DNA from: Romboutsia sp. CE17
GTDB taxonomy: Bacteria > Bacillota > Clostridia > Peptostreptococcales > Peptostreptococcaceae
Direction of reading: 5' to 3'
Length of the DNA stretch: 64,000 nt
Assembly (NCBI RefSeq): GCF_012317385.1
Contig: NZ_CP051144.1
Span: forward strand, 1,860,001 to 1,924,000
A program made the translations under genes and the position numbers. Position 1 is the first letter of the stretch; each line of letters starts with the position of its first letter. The notes beneath the pieces are model-generated. The model was not told the origin of the DNA, ran no database searches, and was given only the letters and a program-made list of their open reading frames with translations. Shown here in pieces: positions 21,061 through 28,918 of the stretch.

Positions 21061-21110
21061 AAATATAAGCTAGATGAATTATTAAATAACATCTAGCTTA
21101 TATTTTTTAT
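21061..21110. terminator. Strong hairpin terminator
   Basis: AAATATAAGCTAGATG pairs with CATCTAGCTTATATTT, with a T-run on either strand. It probably ends the HdeD-like gene on the minus strand, 110 bases after its stop. Confidence 0.75.
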
Positions 21111-21219
21111 ATATTCTATTAAATTTTTTTGCCTTTCTTTATTAAGCTATATTTATTATATGGTTAAAACATAATTCTTAAATAAAATCACTTTATAGTG
21201 AAATATATAAATATTAAAA

Positions 21220-21726
21220 TTAGTCGATTTTAAATCCTAAATATATTTCAATCACTGCTATAACTATAAAATAAGTACCTATAATGTAAGGTATATATGG
21301 CAATACAAATAAAATCATTATAGGGCAAAGAAGTATTATTAAACCTAATATTATAGATAAAATCGATAATATTGTTAAAGCATTTAATTCAAACTTCTTA
21401 TATTTAATAGAAATTATCAAGCTATATACCCCTTTAATCAATGCATAAATACCATATATAAGTATTAGTGTTCCAGTTGTAGTTATTGGGTTATACCATA
21501 TTATTAATCCAAACAATATATCTACTATACCTGTAATTACATAATATAACTTAGAGTTACTTTGAAATCCTCTTATTATTCTTACTATTCCATAAACAGT
21601 TAGTAGTATTCCACAAATAGATGTAAAATTATATAACGCTGATAATGGATTTATAAAAAATAATATTCCTATAATACCTAATATTATTCCTTCTAGAATA
21701 AACATTTTTTCTAAATAGTTTTTCAT
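21220..21726 (-). CDS. HdeD/DUF308-family membrane protein
   Basis: About 168 residues from MKNYLEKMFILEGIILG, with six predicted membrane helices and the repeated GIxxxxxGxxxxxxP pattern of DUF308 (LFFINPLSALY and IIWYNPITTTGTL). The frame is open to 21771, but TAGGAGTGTTTAAA supports the ATG at 21726. In enteric bacteria HdeD is linked to acid resistance; no such role can be claimed here. It lies just beyond the split oxidoreductase gene in the flanking chromosome. Confidence 0.85.
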   Translation of the reverse strand: MKNYLEKMFILEGIILGIIGILFFINPLSALYNFTSICGILLTVYGIVRIIRGFQSNSKLYYVITGIVDILFGLIIWYNPITTTGTLILIYGIYALIKGVYSLIISIKYKKFELNALTILSILSIILGLIILLCPIMILFVLPYIPYIIGTYFIVIAVIEIYLGFKID

Positions 21727-21835
21727 TTTAAACACTCCTAATATATTGTCTTTAATTTTTATTTTAACCAAAATTTAATAATATAATTTAAATATATGGT
21801 TTATATTTTTTTATGGTAATTATTTTATATGTAAG

Positions 21836-21867
21836 AAAGCCACTGCGAAATATTCACAGTGACCTTT
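21836..21867 (-). terminator. Terminator of the split oxidoreductase gene
   Basis: AAGGTCACTG pairs with CAGTGGCTTT (two wobbles) and is followed by a T-rich stretch on the minus strand. It lies directly after the stop at 21871. Confidence 0.75.
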
Positions 21868-21870
21868 TTA

Positions 21871-22163
21871 TTACTTAATTATTTTTTTATTATATACGCC
21901 TTCAAGACCAACTTCTTTTACTCTATTTCTAATAGCATCTACATCTGTAGTGTAAAAACCTATTTCTTTCATTCTATTGAAATATAAACTTCCTGCAAAG
22001 GTAAATCTTTTTTTATCTCCATCTTCTTTATGCATTTCTGTATTAGAGTAAGCTATAAAGTCTCCAATTAATAAATTAGTTGGAAGTTGTAGTAAATACA
22101 TTCCATCACAGTATCTAGCTGCATTGTGACCAGCTAAGCTTCCTGTACATATAGCTTCTGCAT
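21871..22163 (-). pseudogene. C-terminal fragment of a FAD-dependent oxidoreductase, cut off by element insertion
   Basis: The frame reads AEAICTGSLAGHNAARYCDG and continues to EGVYNKKIIK, the C-terminal part of a FAD-dependent oxidoreductase. Upstream it meets a TAG inside the element, so it has no start of its own; an internal ATG at 22101 is the first available. The missing N-terminal part is at 53665-52669. Joined at the GCAT core the two halves read ..FYVGHTDA-EAICTGSLAG.. in one frame of 429 codons plus stop. As it stands this fragment should not be expressed as a working enzyme. Confidence 0.9.
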
Positions 22164-22168
22164 GGACT
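22156..22168. other. Left attachment junction (attL)
   Basis: Chromosomal sequence atagcttct meets the core gcat (22160-22163) and then element sequence ggactttct. The same core lies at the right junction. The exact crossover dinucleotide cannot be fixed; CA is the only non-palindromic dinucleotide inside the core. Confidence 0.8.
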
Positions 22169-22614
22169 TTCTAAATGCAAAGTTTATTCATAACTTTTAT
22201 GATTATAGTAATTTACCTGAAGATACCTTTGGTCAAAGATTAAAGAAGCTTAGATTATTAAAAGGACTTTCTCAATATGAGCTAGCTGATGCTGTTGGTA
22301 TTCAACATGGAATGATAGCCTCCTATGAAATTGAACAGTTCTATCCTAGCTTAGATTCAATTAATAAGTTATCTAAAATACTAGATATAAATATTTTATG
22401 TTGTGAAGGTTATTCTAATTTTCTAATTAATTCTAATAACTTTAAGGACAAGCTTATCTCTTGGAGGTTAGAAAATAAACTAACTAAAAGAAATGCCTCT
22501 AAATTAATCGGTATTTCAGAAAGAGGTTATGCTCTATGGGAATCTGGTATTATTATGAATTCAACCACCTATCTTAAAGTTAAAAATAAATTATTAGTAT
22601 ATAATCTTATCTAA
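22162..22614 (+). CDS. Double-HTH (XRE-like) DNA-binding protein at the element's left end
   Basis: 150 residues with two helix-turn-helix units: one at about residues 24-62 (FGQRLKKLRLLKGLSQYELA) and one at about 96-140 (WRLENKLTKRNASKLIGISE). The apparent ATG is formed by the attachment core itself and no good ribosome site precedes it in the integrated state. In the circular form the recombinase frame would run straight into this frame. It may therefore be a silent C-terminal module of the recombinase or a separate regulator expressed only after excision. Confidence 0.75.
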   Translation: MDFLNAKFIHNFYDYSNLPEDTFGQRLKKLRLLKGLSQYELADAVGIQHGMIASYEIEQFYPSLDSINKLSKILDINILCCEGYSNFLINSNNFKDKLISWRLENKLTKRNASKLIGISERGYALWESGIIMNSTTYLKVKNKLLVYNLI

Positions 22615-22647
22615 TTTTAAGTAGTTTATATTAATTTGTAAAATAAA

Positions 22648-22676
22648 AGGATAAATTTGATACATAAATTTATCCT
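22648..22676. repeat. Perfect 11-bp inverted repeat
   Basis: AGGATAAATTT and AAATTTATCCT flank a 7-nt loop, 34 bases after the HTH gene. No U-tract follows, so terminator function is uncertain. Confidence 0.5.
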
Positions 22677-22789
22677 GACCTATATTGTAAGTATTGCGAC
22701 ATATGATAAAGTTAAAGATAGACTTATTTCCACTCTATGTTCCTTTATATAAATCTATAATTTTAACTTCTACTGATTATTTGATTTAG

Positions 22790-22969
22790 GAGTATCTAGA
22801 TACTGACACTATAGGTGAGTTTATAATTAAGTTTAAAACTAATAATAATTTAACATTAAAAGATATTTCTAATAGGACTGGCTTTAGTATGTCTCATATA
22901 TCTAATGTACTAAACGGTAAAAAAGCTAGCTTAGATTTTATAAATAAAGTCTACAACTTAAATAAATAG
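22790..22969 (+). pseudogene. Decayed helix-turn-helix gene fragment
   Basis: An open frame of 59 codons with no start (a TAG precedes it) reads LTLKDISNRTGFSMSHISNV and LNGKKASLDFINKVYNL, a clear XRE/LacI-like HTH. A second fragment, IATYDKVKDRLIST, is visible upstream in another frame (22691-22740). This looks like a frameshifted relative of the HTH gene at 22162. It ends directly at a strong terminator. Confidence 0.6.
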
Positions 22970-23010
22970 AAAAGTGACGCATTTCTTTAATAAGAGGATG
23001 CGTCACTTTT
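22970..23010 (+). terminator. Strong terminator after the HTH remnant
   Basis: A perfect 13-bp stem AAAAGTGACGCAT/ATGCGTCACTTTT followed by TTG on the plus strand. Confidence 0.88.
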
Positions 23011-23190
23011 TTGTTATATTTATAGTGACTCGTCATTCTCATTCTGATACATATTTAATCTTATTAACTATTTAATTTTAATTATGTTATAATTTTAACC
23101 CTCTACATTAAATCTAACCTACATCCTGCTATTTTCTCAAATTACTTTATAAATTAAGTATATTTTTCTTTAATAAGTCATATATTATAA

Positions 23191-23320
23191 ATATCTACGT
23201 AGATATGGTGCTGTATACTATATTGACAAAATCAATATTATACAGTATTATTTAAGTAGCTCATCTACCAAGTTGTAGAAGGAGAAAGCTGGATTTCGCA
23301 ATGTGATAACCAGCCTTTTT
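23191..23320 (+). ncRNA. Possible small structured RNA convergent with the defence operon
   Basis: The stretch holds a 16-bp palindrome ATATCTACGTAGATAT (23191-23206), a long hairpin CTGTATACTATATTGA/TCAATATTATACAG (23211-23245) and a terminator-like AAAGCTGG..CCAGCCTTTTTT (23285-23320). There is no ORF. The run of hairpins ending in a U-tract suggests a plus-strand RNA of roughly 100 nt, or simply a terminator for the minus-strand operon. Confidence 0.35.
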
Positions 23321-23997
23321 TATTTTTTGATTCTTTTCTTATATTCTCTATAAGCATCTCTATACTGTTGTTTATTTCTCTTTAAGAAAACAGGAAACGC
23401 AGTTATAAACTCATAAAAAACATTCCCATCTCTTTGCTTTTTCTCTTTTAAAATAACTAAATAATCATCATTGCCATACGTGTATCTAATGTATACTTTC
23501 TTAACTTTATTTCTTCTTTTATCTAACTCTTCCTCAACCCATTGCTCAATATGTTCATCATCTATATTAGCAAGTTCAATAACTTCACTTATTCTATGTA
23601 TTCTATATAACCTATATAAACACTCTACTCTACTTAAATATGCAAACTCACCTCTAGCCTTTACAGTTTCACATTCTACCTCACAAGTTTCATATTCGGG
23701 AGTATTATAACATGGAAAAACCTGAGAATATTCTTTCTTATCTATAGATATAATATGATAAAATCTCTCACACTTACTTAATTGCACACTAGTAAATCTA
23801 TCGTCTTCACCTACAGCTTCTTTATTTAATACCCTTACAATATTGTTCATATTAAAAAATATAAACTTACCTTTATACCTCGGTCTATTATCCTTATTCA
23901 TAAATCCATTTTTAAAAGCTTCATATCCAGAATCTATAATTTCTTCAATTGTATCTCCCTCATAAAATACAGATGGACTAAGTTTACTTTTACTCAC
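23320..23997 (-). CDS. Unknown protein, possible BECR-fold nuclease, last gene of the defence cluster
   Basis: About 225 residues from a GTG at 23997 in GGTACTAGTGAGTAA, overlapping the stop of the DUF3800 gene, with AAGGGGTG as ribosome site. The C-terminal third (VYIRYTYGNDDYLVILKEKK, then YEFITAFPVF) has the strand pattern and R-x-Y/D, F-x-TAFPV ending seen in phage barnase-EndoU-colicin-RelE (BECR) nucleases. This is a visual resemblance only. The tight coupling suggests it works with the DUF3800 protein, perhaps as a toxin or nuclease. Confidence 0.6.
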   Translation of the reverse strand: MSKSKLSPSVFYEGDTIEEIIDSGYEAFKNGFMNKDNRPRYKGKFIFFNMNNIVRVLNKEAVGEDDRFTSVQLSKCERFYHIISIDKKEYSQVFPCYNTPEYETCEVECETVKARGEFAYLSRVECLYRLYRIHRISEVIELANIDDEHIEQWVEEELDKRRNKVKKVYIRYTYGNDDYLVILKEKKQRDGNVFYEFITAFPVFLKRNKQQYRDAYREYKKRIKK

Positions 23998-24706
23998 TAG
24001 TACCACCCCTTGGATTCCATATAAACAAATTAAACTTTGGCTCATATTTACTCGTCTTTTGATATAAATTTATATTTCCTTTTTCTATTAGATAGTTTAC
24101 TAAAACATCTTTTCCTTTTGTTGAATTTTGTTCATATAACCCTCTATGTACATATGATATACATCCAATCAAAAGATCTGTTAATTGAAGTATCTCTGAC
24201 TCTCTTGAATTAATTTGATATATTCCTTTTATTACCTCTTCTTTAGAATCATATATATTATTACATAAAACTGTTCTAAGCTGTCTAACCCTTGGACCAC
24301 CCTTAGTGTCCTTTATATCTATAAATATATTATAATAACTATCATAATCTATAAGTGGATTTAATAATGTGAAATACATTTTATAGTACCACTTATTATA
24401 ATCTCCATCGTTATACCTATTATGATCCAAATCACTTTTGTTTTTAGCTATTAATCCTCTAAAACTTAAATCATCATTTTGGAAAAAATAATCTATAAGC
24501 TCTTTATACATATCTATTTTTGAGTTAGAAACCTTAGTCCATTTTATTTCATTCCATGTGCTTACATTATACTTTTGTTTTATATTTCTTATATTTTCAA
24601 ATATACTTTGTTTATTTTCTTTTGAACATGTTATAGCTCCTAATACCATAACATCACTATTATCATTTGGCAAATGACAGCTTTCATCACAGTATATATT
24701 ATGCAT
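23990..24706 (-). CDS. DUF3800 domain protein (RNase H-like fold)
   Basis: 238 residues opening with IYCDESCHLPNDNSDVMVLG, the Asp/Glu-Ser signature of DUF3800, and a later acidic site ILQLTDLLIGCISYVHRG. DUF3800 proteins are predicted RNase H-superfamily nucleases and are common in defence islands. It lies downstream of the helicase/methyltransferase pair with a 118-base gap from the 199-residue gene, and overlaps the next gene. Its biochemical activity is not established. Confidence 0.8.
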   Translation of the reverse strand: MHNIYCDESCHLPNDNSDVMVLGAITCSKENKQSIFENIRNIKQKYNVSTWNEIKWTKVSNSKIDMYKELIDYFFQNDDLSFRGLIAKNKSDLDHNRYNDGDYNKWYYKMYFTLLNPLIDYDSYYNIFIDIKDTKGGPRVRQLRTVLCNNIYDSKEEVIKGIYQINSRESEILQLTDLLIGCISYVHRGLYEQNSTKGKDVLVNYLIEKGNINLYQKTSKYEPKFNLFIWNPRGGTSE

Positions 24707-24823
24707 CTCAAATCTCCTTTTTGATTTAGCGATTATTATAAATAATATTATATCATATAAATATTTTACCTAAAGTACTGTGTATAGTTTATAATAATTC
24801 CGTCATTAATAAGATTTAATTAA

Positions 24824-25423
24824 TTACCATGAATCAATTAAATCTAACTCATTATATTCATATATACTGTATTGATGTGTTAATTCATCTAAATAATTTA
24901 TAAACTCTTCTCGTCTCTCATCATTATCACATACACTTTCTTTAAACCATGGATATTTAAATCCTAATAATTCTGTGTACTTCTCATTGTTGTCTCCAAA
25001 CTTATGAAACTTTCCATTTTCATCTCTTATATATCCTTGTTTTTCACCTATTACTTTTTCAAATATCCCCCCTACTTCATCCATTACAGAATCAAGTTCA
25101 ATTGGAGGTAGTTGTTTTTGTTTAAATATATTTATAATATTTGCTATGTCTCTTGAACAAAGATCATATATATAAAATTCTATTTCTTCTTCATCGTCAA
25201 ATTTATATGAACCATATTCAATATAATCTTCTATTTCATTTGTAATATGTCTAAAGTATGAACTATATCTTTTATCTTTCATTAAAGTGTTGATTATAAA
25301 TTTATTTTCACAATCGCTACCTCTATATTTAGTTGATTTTTTTATTAACTTTATGCAAAGTTCATTTAATTCATTTGTTGTATTGTAGTCTGAATATTTA
25401 TTCATTATAGTTTTAAAGCTCAT
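24824..25423 (-). CDS. Unknown acidic protein downstream of the methyltransferase
   Basis: 199 residues, rich in Glu, Asp, Tyr and Ile, with no membrane span and no motif that I recognise. The segment YIRDENGKFHKFGDNNEKYT may be a beta hairpin. The ATG at 25423 is about 13 bases after GGGGGAG. A terminator hairpin (25445-25481) separates it from the methyltransferase gene, so transcription may be by read-through. Position suggests a role with the restriction-type system; nothing in the sequence proves it. Confidence 0.7.
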   Translation of the reverse strand: MSFKTIMNKYSDYNTTNELNELCIKLIKKSTKYRGSDCENKFIINTLMKDKRYSSYFRHITNEIEDYIEYGSYKFDDEEEIEFYIYDLCSRDIANIINIFKQKQLPPIELDSVMDEVGGIFEKVIGEKQGYIRDENGKFHKFGDNNEKYTELLGFKYPWFKESVCDNDERREEFINYLDELTHQYSIYEYNELDLIDSW

Positions 25424-25444
25424 TATTCATGATCTCCCCCTAAA

Positions 25445-25481
25445 AAAAGAAGTGTATTAATATAAAGTATACACTTCTTTT
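25445..25481 (-). terminator. Terminator between the methyltransferase gene and the downstream trio
   Basis: A perfect 13-bp stem AAAAGAAGTGTAT/ATACACTTCTTTT; on the minus strand a run of seven T follows. It lies 24 bases past the methyltransferase stop. Confidence 0.85.
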
Positions 25482-25504
25482 AAACCTACATTTTTTATCG
25501 AAAT

Positions 25505-28500
25505 CTATTTTTTTAAACGTCTAAAAAACTCTTCACATTCTTTTATATCTTCTTTACTTACATCATATAGTTTGTATATAATTTCATCTAACTGATCAAT
25601 TAAATGTGTACACTCCTTTTTATTGGAATAACTCAACTCTATTTCTTTAACTATATTTAATATATATTCCTGATCTTCATTGGATATATCAACTATAGGT
25701 AGCTGCTCCAATGTAGATTTATTTATAGCTAGATAACCTCCTGCTAAATGCTTATCTTTGAACTTTACATTTAAGTAATATGATAAAAATTTACTATTTA
25801 ATAGACCTAATAAAACCTCAGGTTTATATATACCATATCCATGTATAGCATAAATTCCAACTCCTAGACCAGTTGATTCTCTTATATATACAGCCTCAAT
25901 TCTTTTTGTCATTCCTGCTATGACTATTTTCTCATTGTTCCAAAATGACCATTTACTGTCAGCAATTCCTTCACCTTGTGTAACATATGCTCTTTCATAA
26001 ATTGACTTCATATATCTTATATTAGTATAGTCAACATTATATGGATCTACTGCACCACTCACAATAAATGGAATACTATTGCTTTTGTATTCTTCACTCA
26101 AGTAGTCTTTTATAATTTTTGCTTGGAATCCTGTTGCCCCTGATGCGAATTTTATTCCACAATCTTTAAATGTTTTATACTCTTTTAGTGTTTTCTTCAA
26201 ATCAAACTTATTAGACTCAAGCTGTTCAAATGAATTAACATTATATTCATTAAAACTACCATCATTAATATTTCCAAAAACCATTATCGGATATACACCT
26301 ACATTTTTGAATACTCCAAATTCAGATACATTTATAATTTTATATAATCCATTTTTACTCATATATTCAACTAGATCTTCTGCATATTTAGATACTAGTA
26401 ACTTGTTAGGAATTATCCATGAATACATATTATTTTTGTTTGTTAACTCAAAACATTTTTCCAAAAATGCTGCATATAAATCAAATGCTCCTTTAACTAA
26501 CTTATATGTTTTTCTTATATATTCTCTATTATCTGTATTTGATTTTGAGTCATTGACTGCAGATACATAAGGAGGATTACCTATAACTATATCAAATCCT
26601 CCTTTTTCTTTAAATACCCTAGAGAACTCTAATTTCCATAAAAAATATGGTCTCCTATTTGATTTTTTTTGCTTTTTTAATTCCTCAATTTCTTTAAATC
26701 TAAGTCCTTTTTCTCTATTTAATTTATACTCTATAAGTTCCCATTCCTTATCTTCTATATCCCTTTTTATCTTTACTTTCTCACTTGTTTCTTTTGTATC
26801 AAATAATTTACTCTGTAAATTCTGTATATCTTCAAGTAATTGATATTCTTGCTCTATACCTATATTTACACTTACTCCTTCTATATTCATAGATATTTGG
26901 TTAGTTATTTTTTTCTTATTTCTCTTAGATTTTTCTTTTAATAACTCTTCATCAAATAATTTAATTCCCTTAAATTCATCTACTAATGAGTTTCCAACCA
27001 TTATATTATAATCTAGATTCGGTAAAGTATTTACAGTTCTTACATCAGCATCAACAACTAAAGATAACCATAGTCTTAATTTTGTTATATCTATTGCACT
27101 AGGCTCTATATCAACTGCAAATATAGACTTTTTCATAGCATTTTTCTTTAAATCGTATAGACTTCTTTTATTATCACTTATAAAATCTTCTTTTTGCCAT
27201 TCAGTTAAATCTTTAGTCATATAGTCAGTTATAACATTTCTAGCCTTAACAATTTCATTTAACATCCCTAATGGAAATGCTCCTGAACCAACGGCTGGAT
27301 CTGCTACAGTTACACATTCTAATGCTTTATCTATTATATCTAAATTATCTATTATAAATTTAGGCATCTTATACTTATCTTTATCTTTTATATTTAAATC
27401 AGCATCCTTTAAAACCTCCCCATATTTTATAAGAAGCTCTAACGATGTAGTATCTATTTTAGTTTCATTATTTAAATAGTTAATCAAACACTCTTGACAC
27501 ATATAGTGAACTATTTCCCTAGGTGTATAGAATGCTCCTTTTGATTTTCTTTCTTTTACATCTAAAAGATTTTCAAATATTTTCCCTAACATCTCAGGAT
27601 CTACTGCTACTTCCTTTTCTAAGGGCTCGTCTTCATTCATTGTAAAGTTATACATATCAAATAAATCTAGTAATCCATCATTATTATCATTAGAGAAAAA
27701 TTCATCTGGTATTTCTATATTGATTTTTTTCCATTCATATTTATATATAGGTTCAAATAACCCCCCATTTAAGAATGGTATTTTACAGTTAAATCTCTTA
27801 TAATATTCATGATTTCCTCTTTTGCTATTTAAAGCTTCATAAAATAATGGTTCTAAATAAGAGTTAAAAAAGTTACCTTCATCACTATAAGTTTTATAGC
27901 TTGTATATATATCTCTTATAAATGTTTTCTTTCCATTTCCCCATTCTTGATCATACTTAGTATTAGTAAATGCACTTGCCAAACCATCAGCTTCTTCATC
28001 TATAAGTGTATTTAATATTTTTCTATCTAATTCCATTTTAGACTCGTCTTCTTTATATGCATTAAAAACTTTTGCTATAGTATTTCTAATATCCTCATTT
28101 TGCTTTTTATAAATTTCTCTTAATTCATTCCTATCAATAGGGAAAAATGGAACAATGGAAACTCCTAACCATCCTTTTTTCTGAAGGAAATATAAAAATG
28201 CAACTTGTCCCATAAGTTTTTTAGCAAACTCTTCAGAAAACTCATTAACTTCTACCATTAATCTCTTAGCTTCTTCTATAAACTCACTATTTGATTCTAA
28301 AAACTCTTTAAGGTCTAAATACTTATCTCTATACATTTTAAAGAACTCATCTGTAACAACTTCTACACTAAATACATTTTCTATTTCTTCTACAGATGGC
28401 TTTTTAGAGTCATTAAATAATAATTTCTTTAACTGTTCTTGAACTGTATGATTTTTAAGCTTAGGCTCAATTAAATATGAATATCTTTTTGCTGGAGTTA

Positions 28501-28906
28501 TATTTTCTGTTAGTCCATTTATATCAAATGTATAATCTAACTTAACAAATGATATTCTCCATATATCACTATCATCCGAGTATAAAGCTACTATAGCTGC
28601 ATCTGCATTTATATCTTTTAAATGTTTAGCTATAAAGTTTCTTTGTAGCGTTCTAGCTTGATCTGGTTTACACCTTAGCTTTACTATAGATGCTACTATG
28701 TTTTTTCTATTCTCATCAGTATATTTTCCTATATCTTTAACGTATTCTATATGATTTTCATATACGCTACTTTTTTCTACTATAGGTCTTCCACTTATCC
28801 TCTCTTTCATATCTAAATTTAATAAATTTATTATAAACTGATTAAACTTAACTTCATTAAATGTTTTTGTAAGTACTTCTTTTAACATATTATCTTTGTT
28901 ATCCAT
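25505..28906 (-). CDS. Eco57I/TaqI-like N6-adenine DNA methyltransferase with specificity region
   Basis: 1133 residues. An N-terminal region with IVALYSDDSDIWRISFVKLD (type IIG/ISP-like), a central GAFYTPREIV near 457, SAM motif I DPAVGSGAF at about 536 and catalytic NPPY at about 777 are all present. The C-terminal part resembles a TaqI-type target recognition domain (LLNSKFLSYYLNVKFKD, then GGYLAINKSTLEQLPI). It should methylate adenine in a host recognition site. It starts 12 bases after the helicase gene, so the two are one unit. No clear nuclease motif is seen in it; cleavage probably comes from the partner. Confidence 0.88.
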   Translation of the reverse strand: MDNKDNMLKEVLTKTFNEVKFNQFIINLLNLDMKERISGRPIVEKSSVYENHIEYVKDIGKYTDENRKNIVASIVKLRCKPDQARTLQRNFIAKHLKDINADAAIVALYSDDSDIWRISFVKLDYTFDINGLTENITPAKRYSYLIEPKLKNHTVQEQLKKLLFNDSKKPSVEEIENVFSVEVVTDEFFKMYRDKYLDLKEFLESNSEFIEEAKRLMVEVNEFSEEFAKKLMGQVAFLYFLQKKGWLGVSIVPFFPIDRNELREIYKKQNEDIRNTIAKVFNAYKEDESKMELDRKILNTLIDEEADGLASAFTNTKYDQEWGNGKKTFIRDIYTSYKTYSDEGNFFNSYLEPLFYEALNSKRGNHEYYKRFNCKIPFLNGGLFEPIYKYEWKKINIEIPDEFFSNDNNDGLLDLFDMYNFTMNEDEPLEKEVAVDPEMLGKIFENLLDVKERKSKGAFYTPREIVHYMCQECLINYLNNETKIDTTSLELLIKYGEVLKDADLNIKDKDKYKMPKFIIDNLDIIDKALECVTVADPAVGSGAFPLGMLNEIVKARNVITDYMTKDLTEWQKEDFISDNKRSLYDLKKNAMKKSIFAVDIEPSAIDITKLRLWLSLVVDADVRTVNTLPNLDYNIMVGNSLVDEFKGIKLFDEELLKEKSKRNKKKITNQISMNIEGVSVNIGIEQEYQLLEDIQNLQSKLFDTKETSEKVKIKRDIEDKEWELIEYKLNREKGLRFKEIEELKKQKKSNRRPYFLWKLEFSRVFKEKGGFDIVIGNPPYVSAVNDSKSNTDNREYIRKTYKLVKGAFDLYAAFLEKCFELTNKNNMYSWIIPNKLLVSKYAEDLVEYMSKNGLYKIINVSEFGVFKNVGVYPIMVFGNINDGSFNEYNVNSFEQLESNKFDLKKTLKEYKTFKDCGIKFASGATGFQAKIIKDYLSEEYKSNSIPFIVSGAVDPYNVDYTNIRYMKSIYERAYVTQGEGIADSKWSFWNNEKIVIAGMTKRIEAVYIRESTGLGVGIYAIHGYGIYKPEVLLGLLNSKFLSYYLNVKFKDKHLAGGYLAINKSTLEQLPIVDISNEDQEYILNIVKEIELSYSNKKECTHLIDQLDEIIYKLYDVSKEDIKECEEFFRRLKK

Positions 28907-28918
28907 TACTTATCCCCT

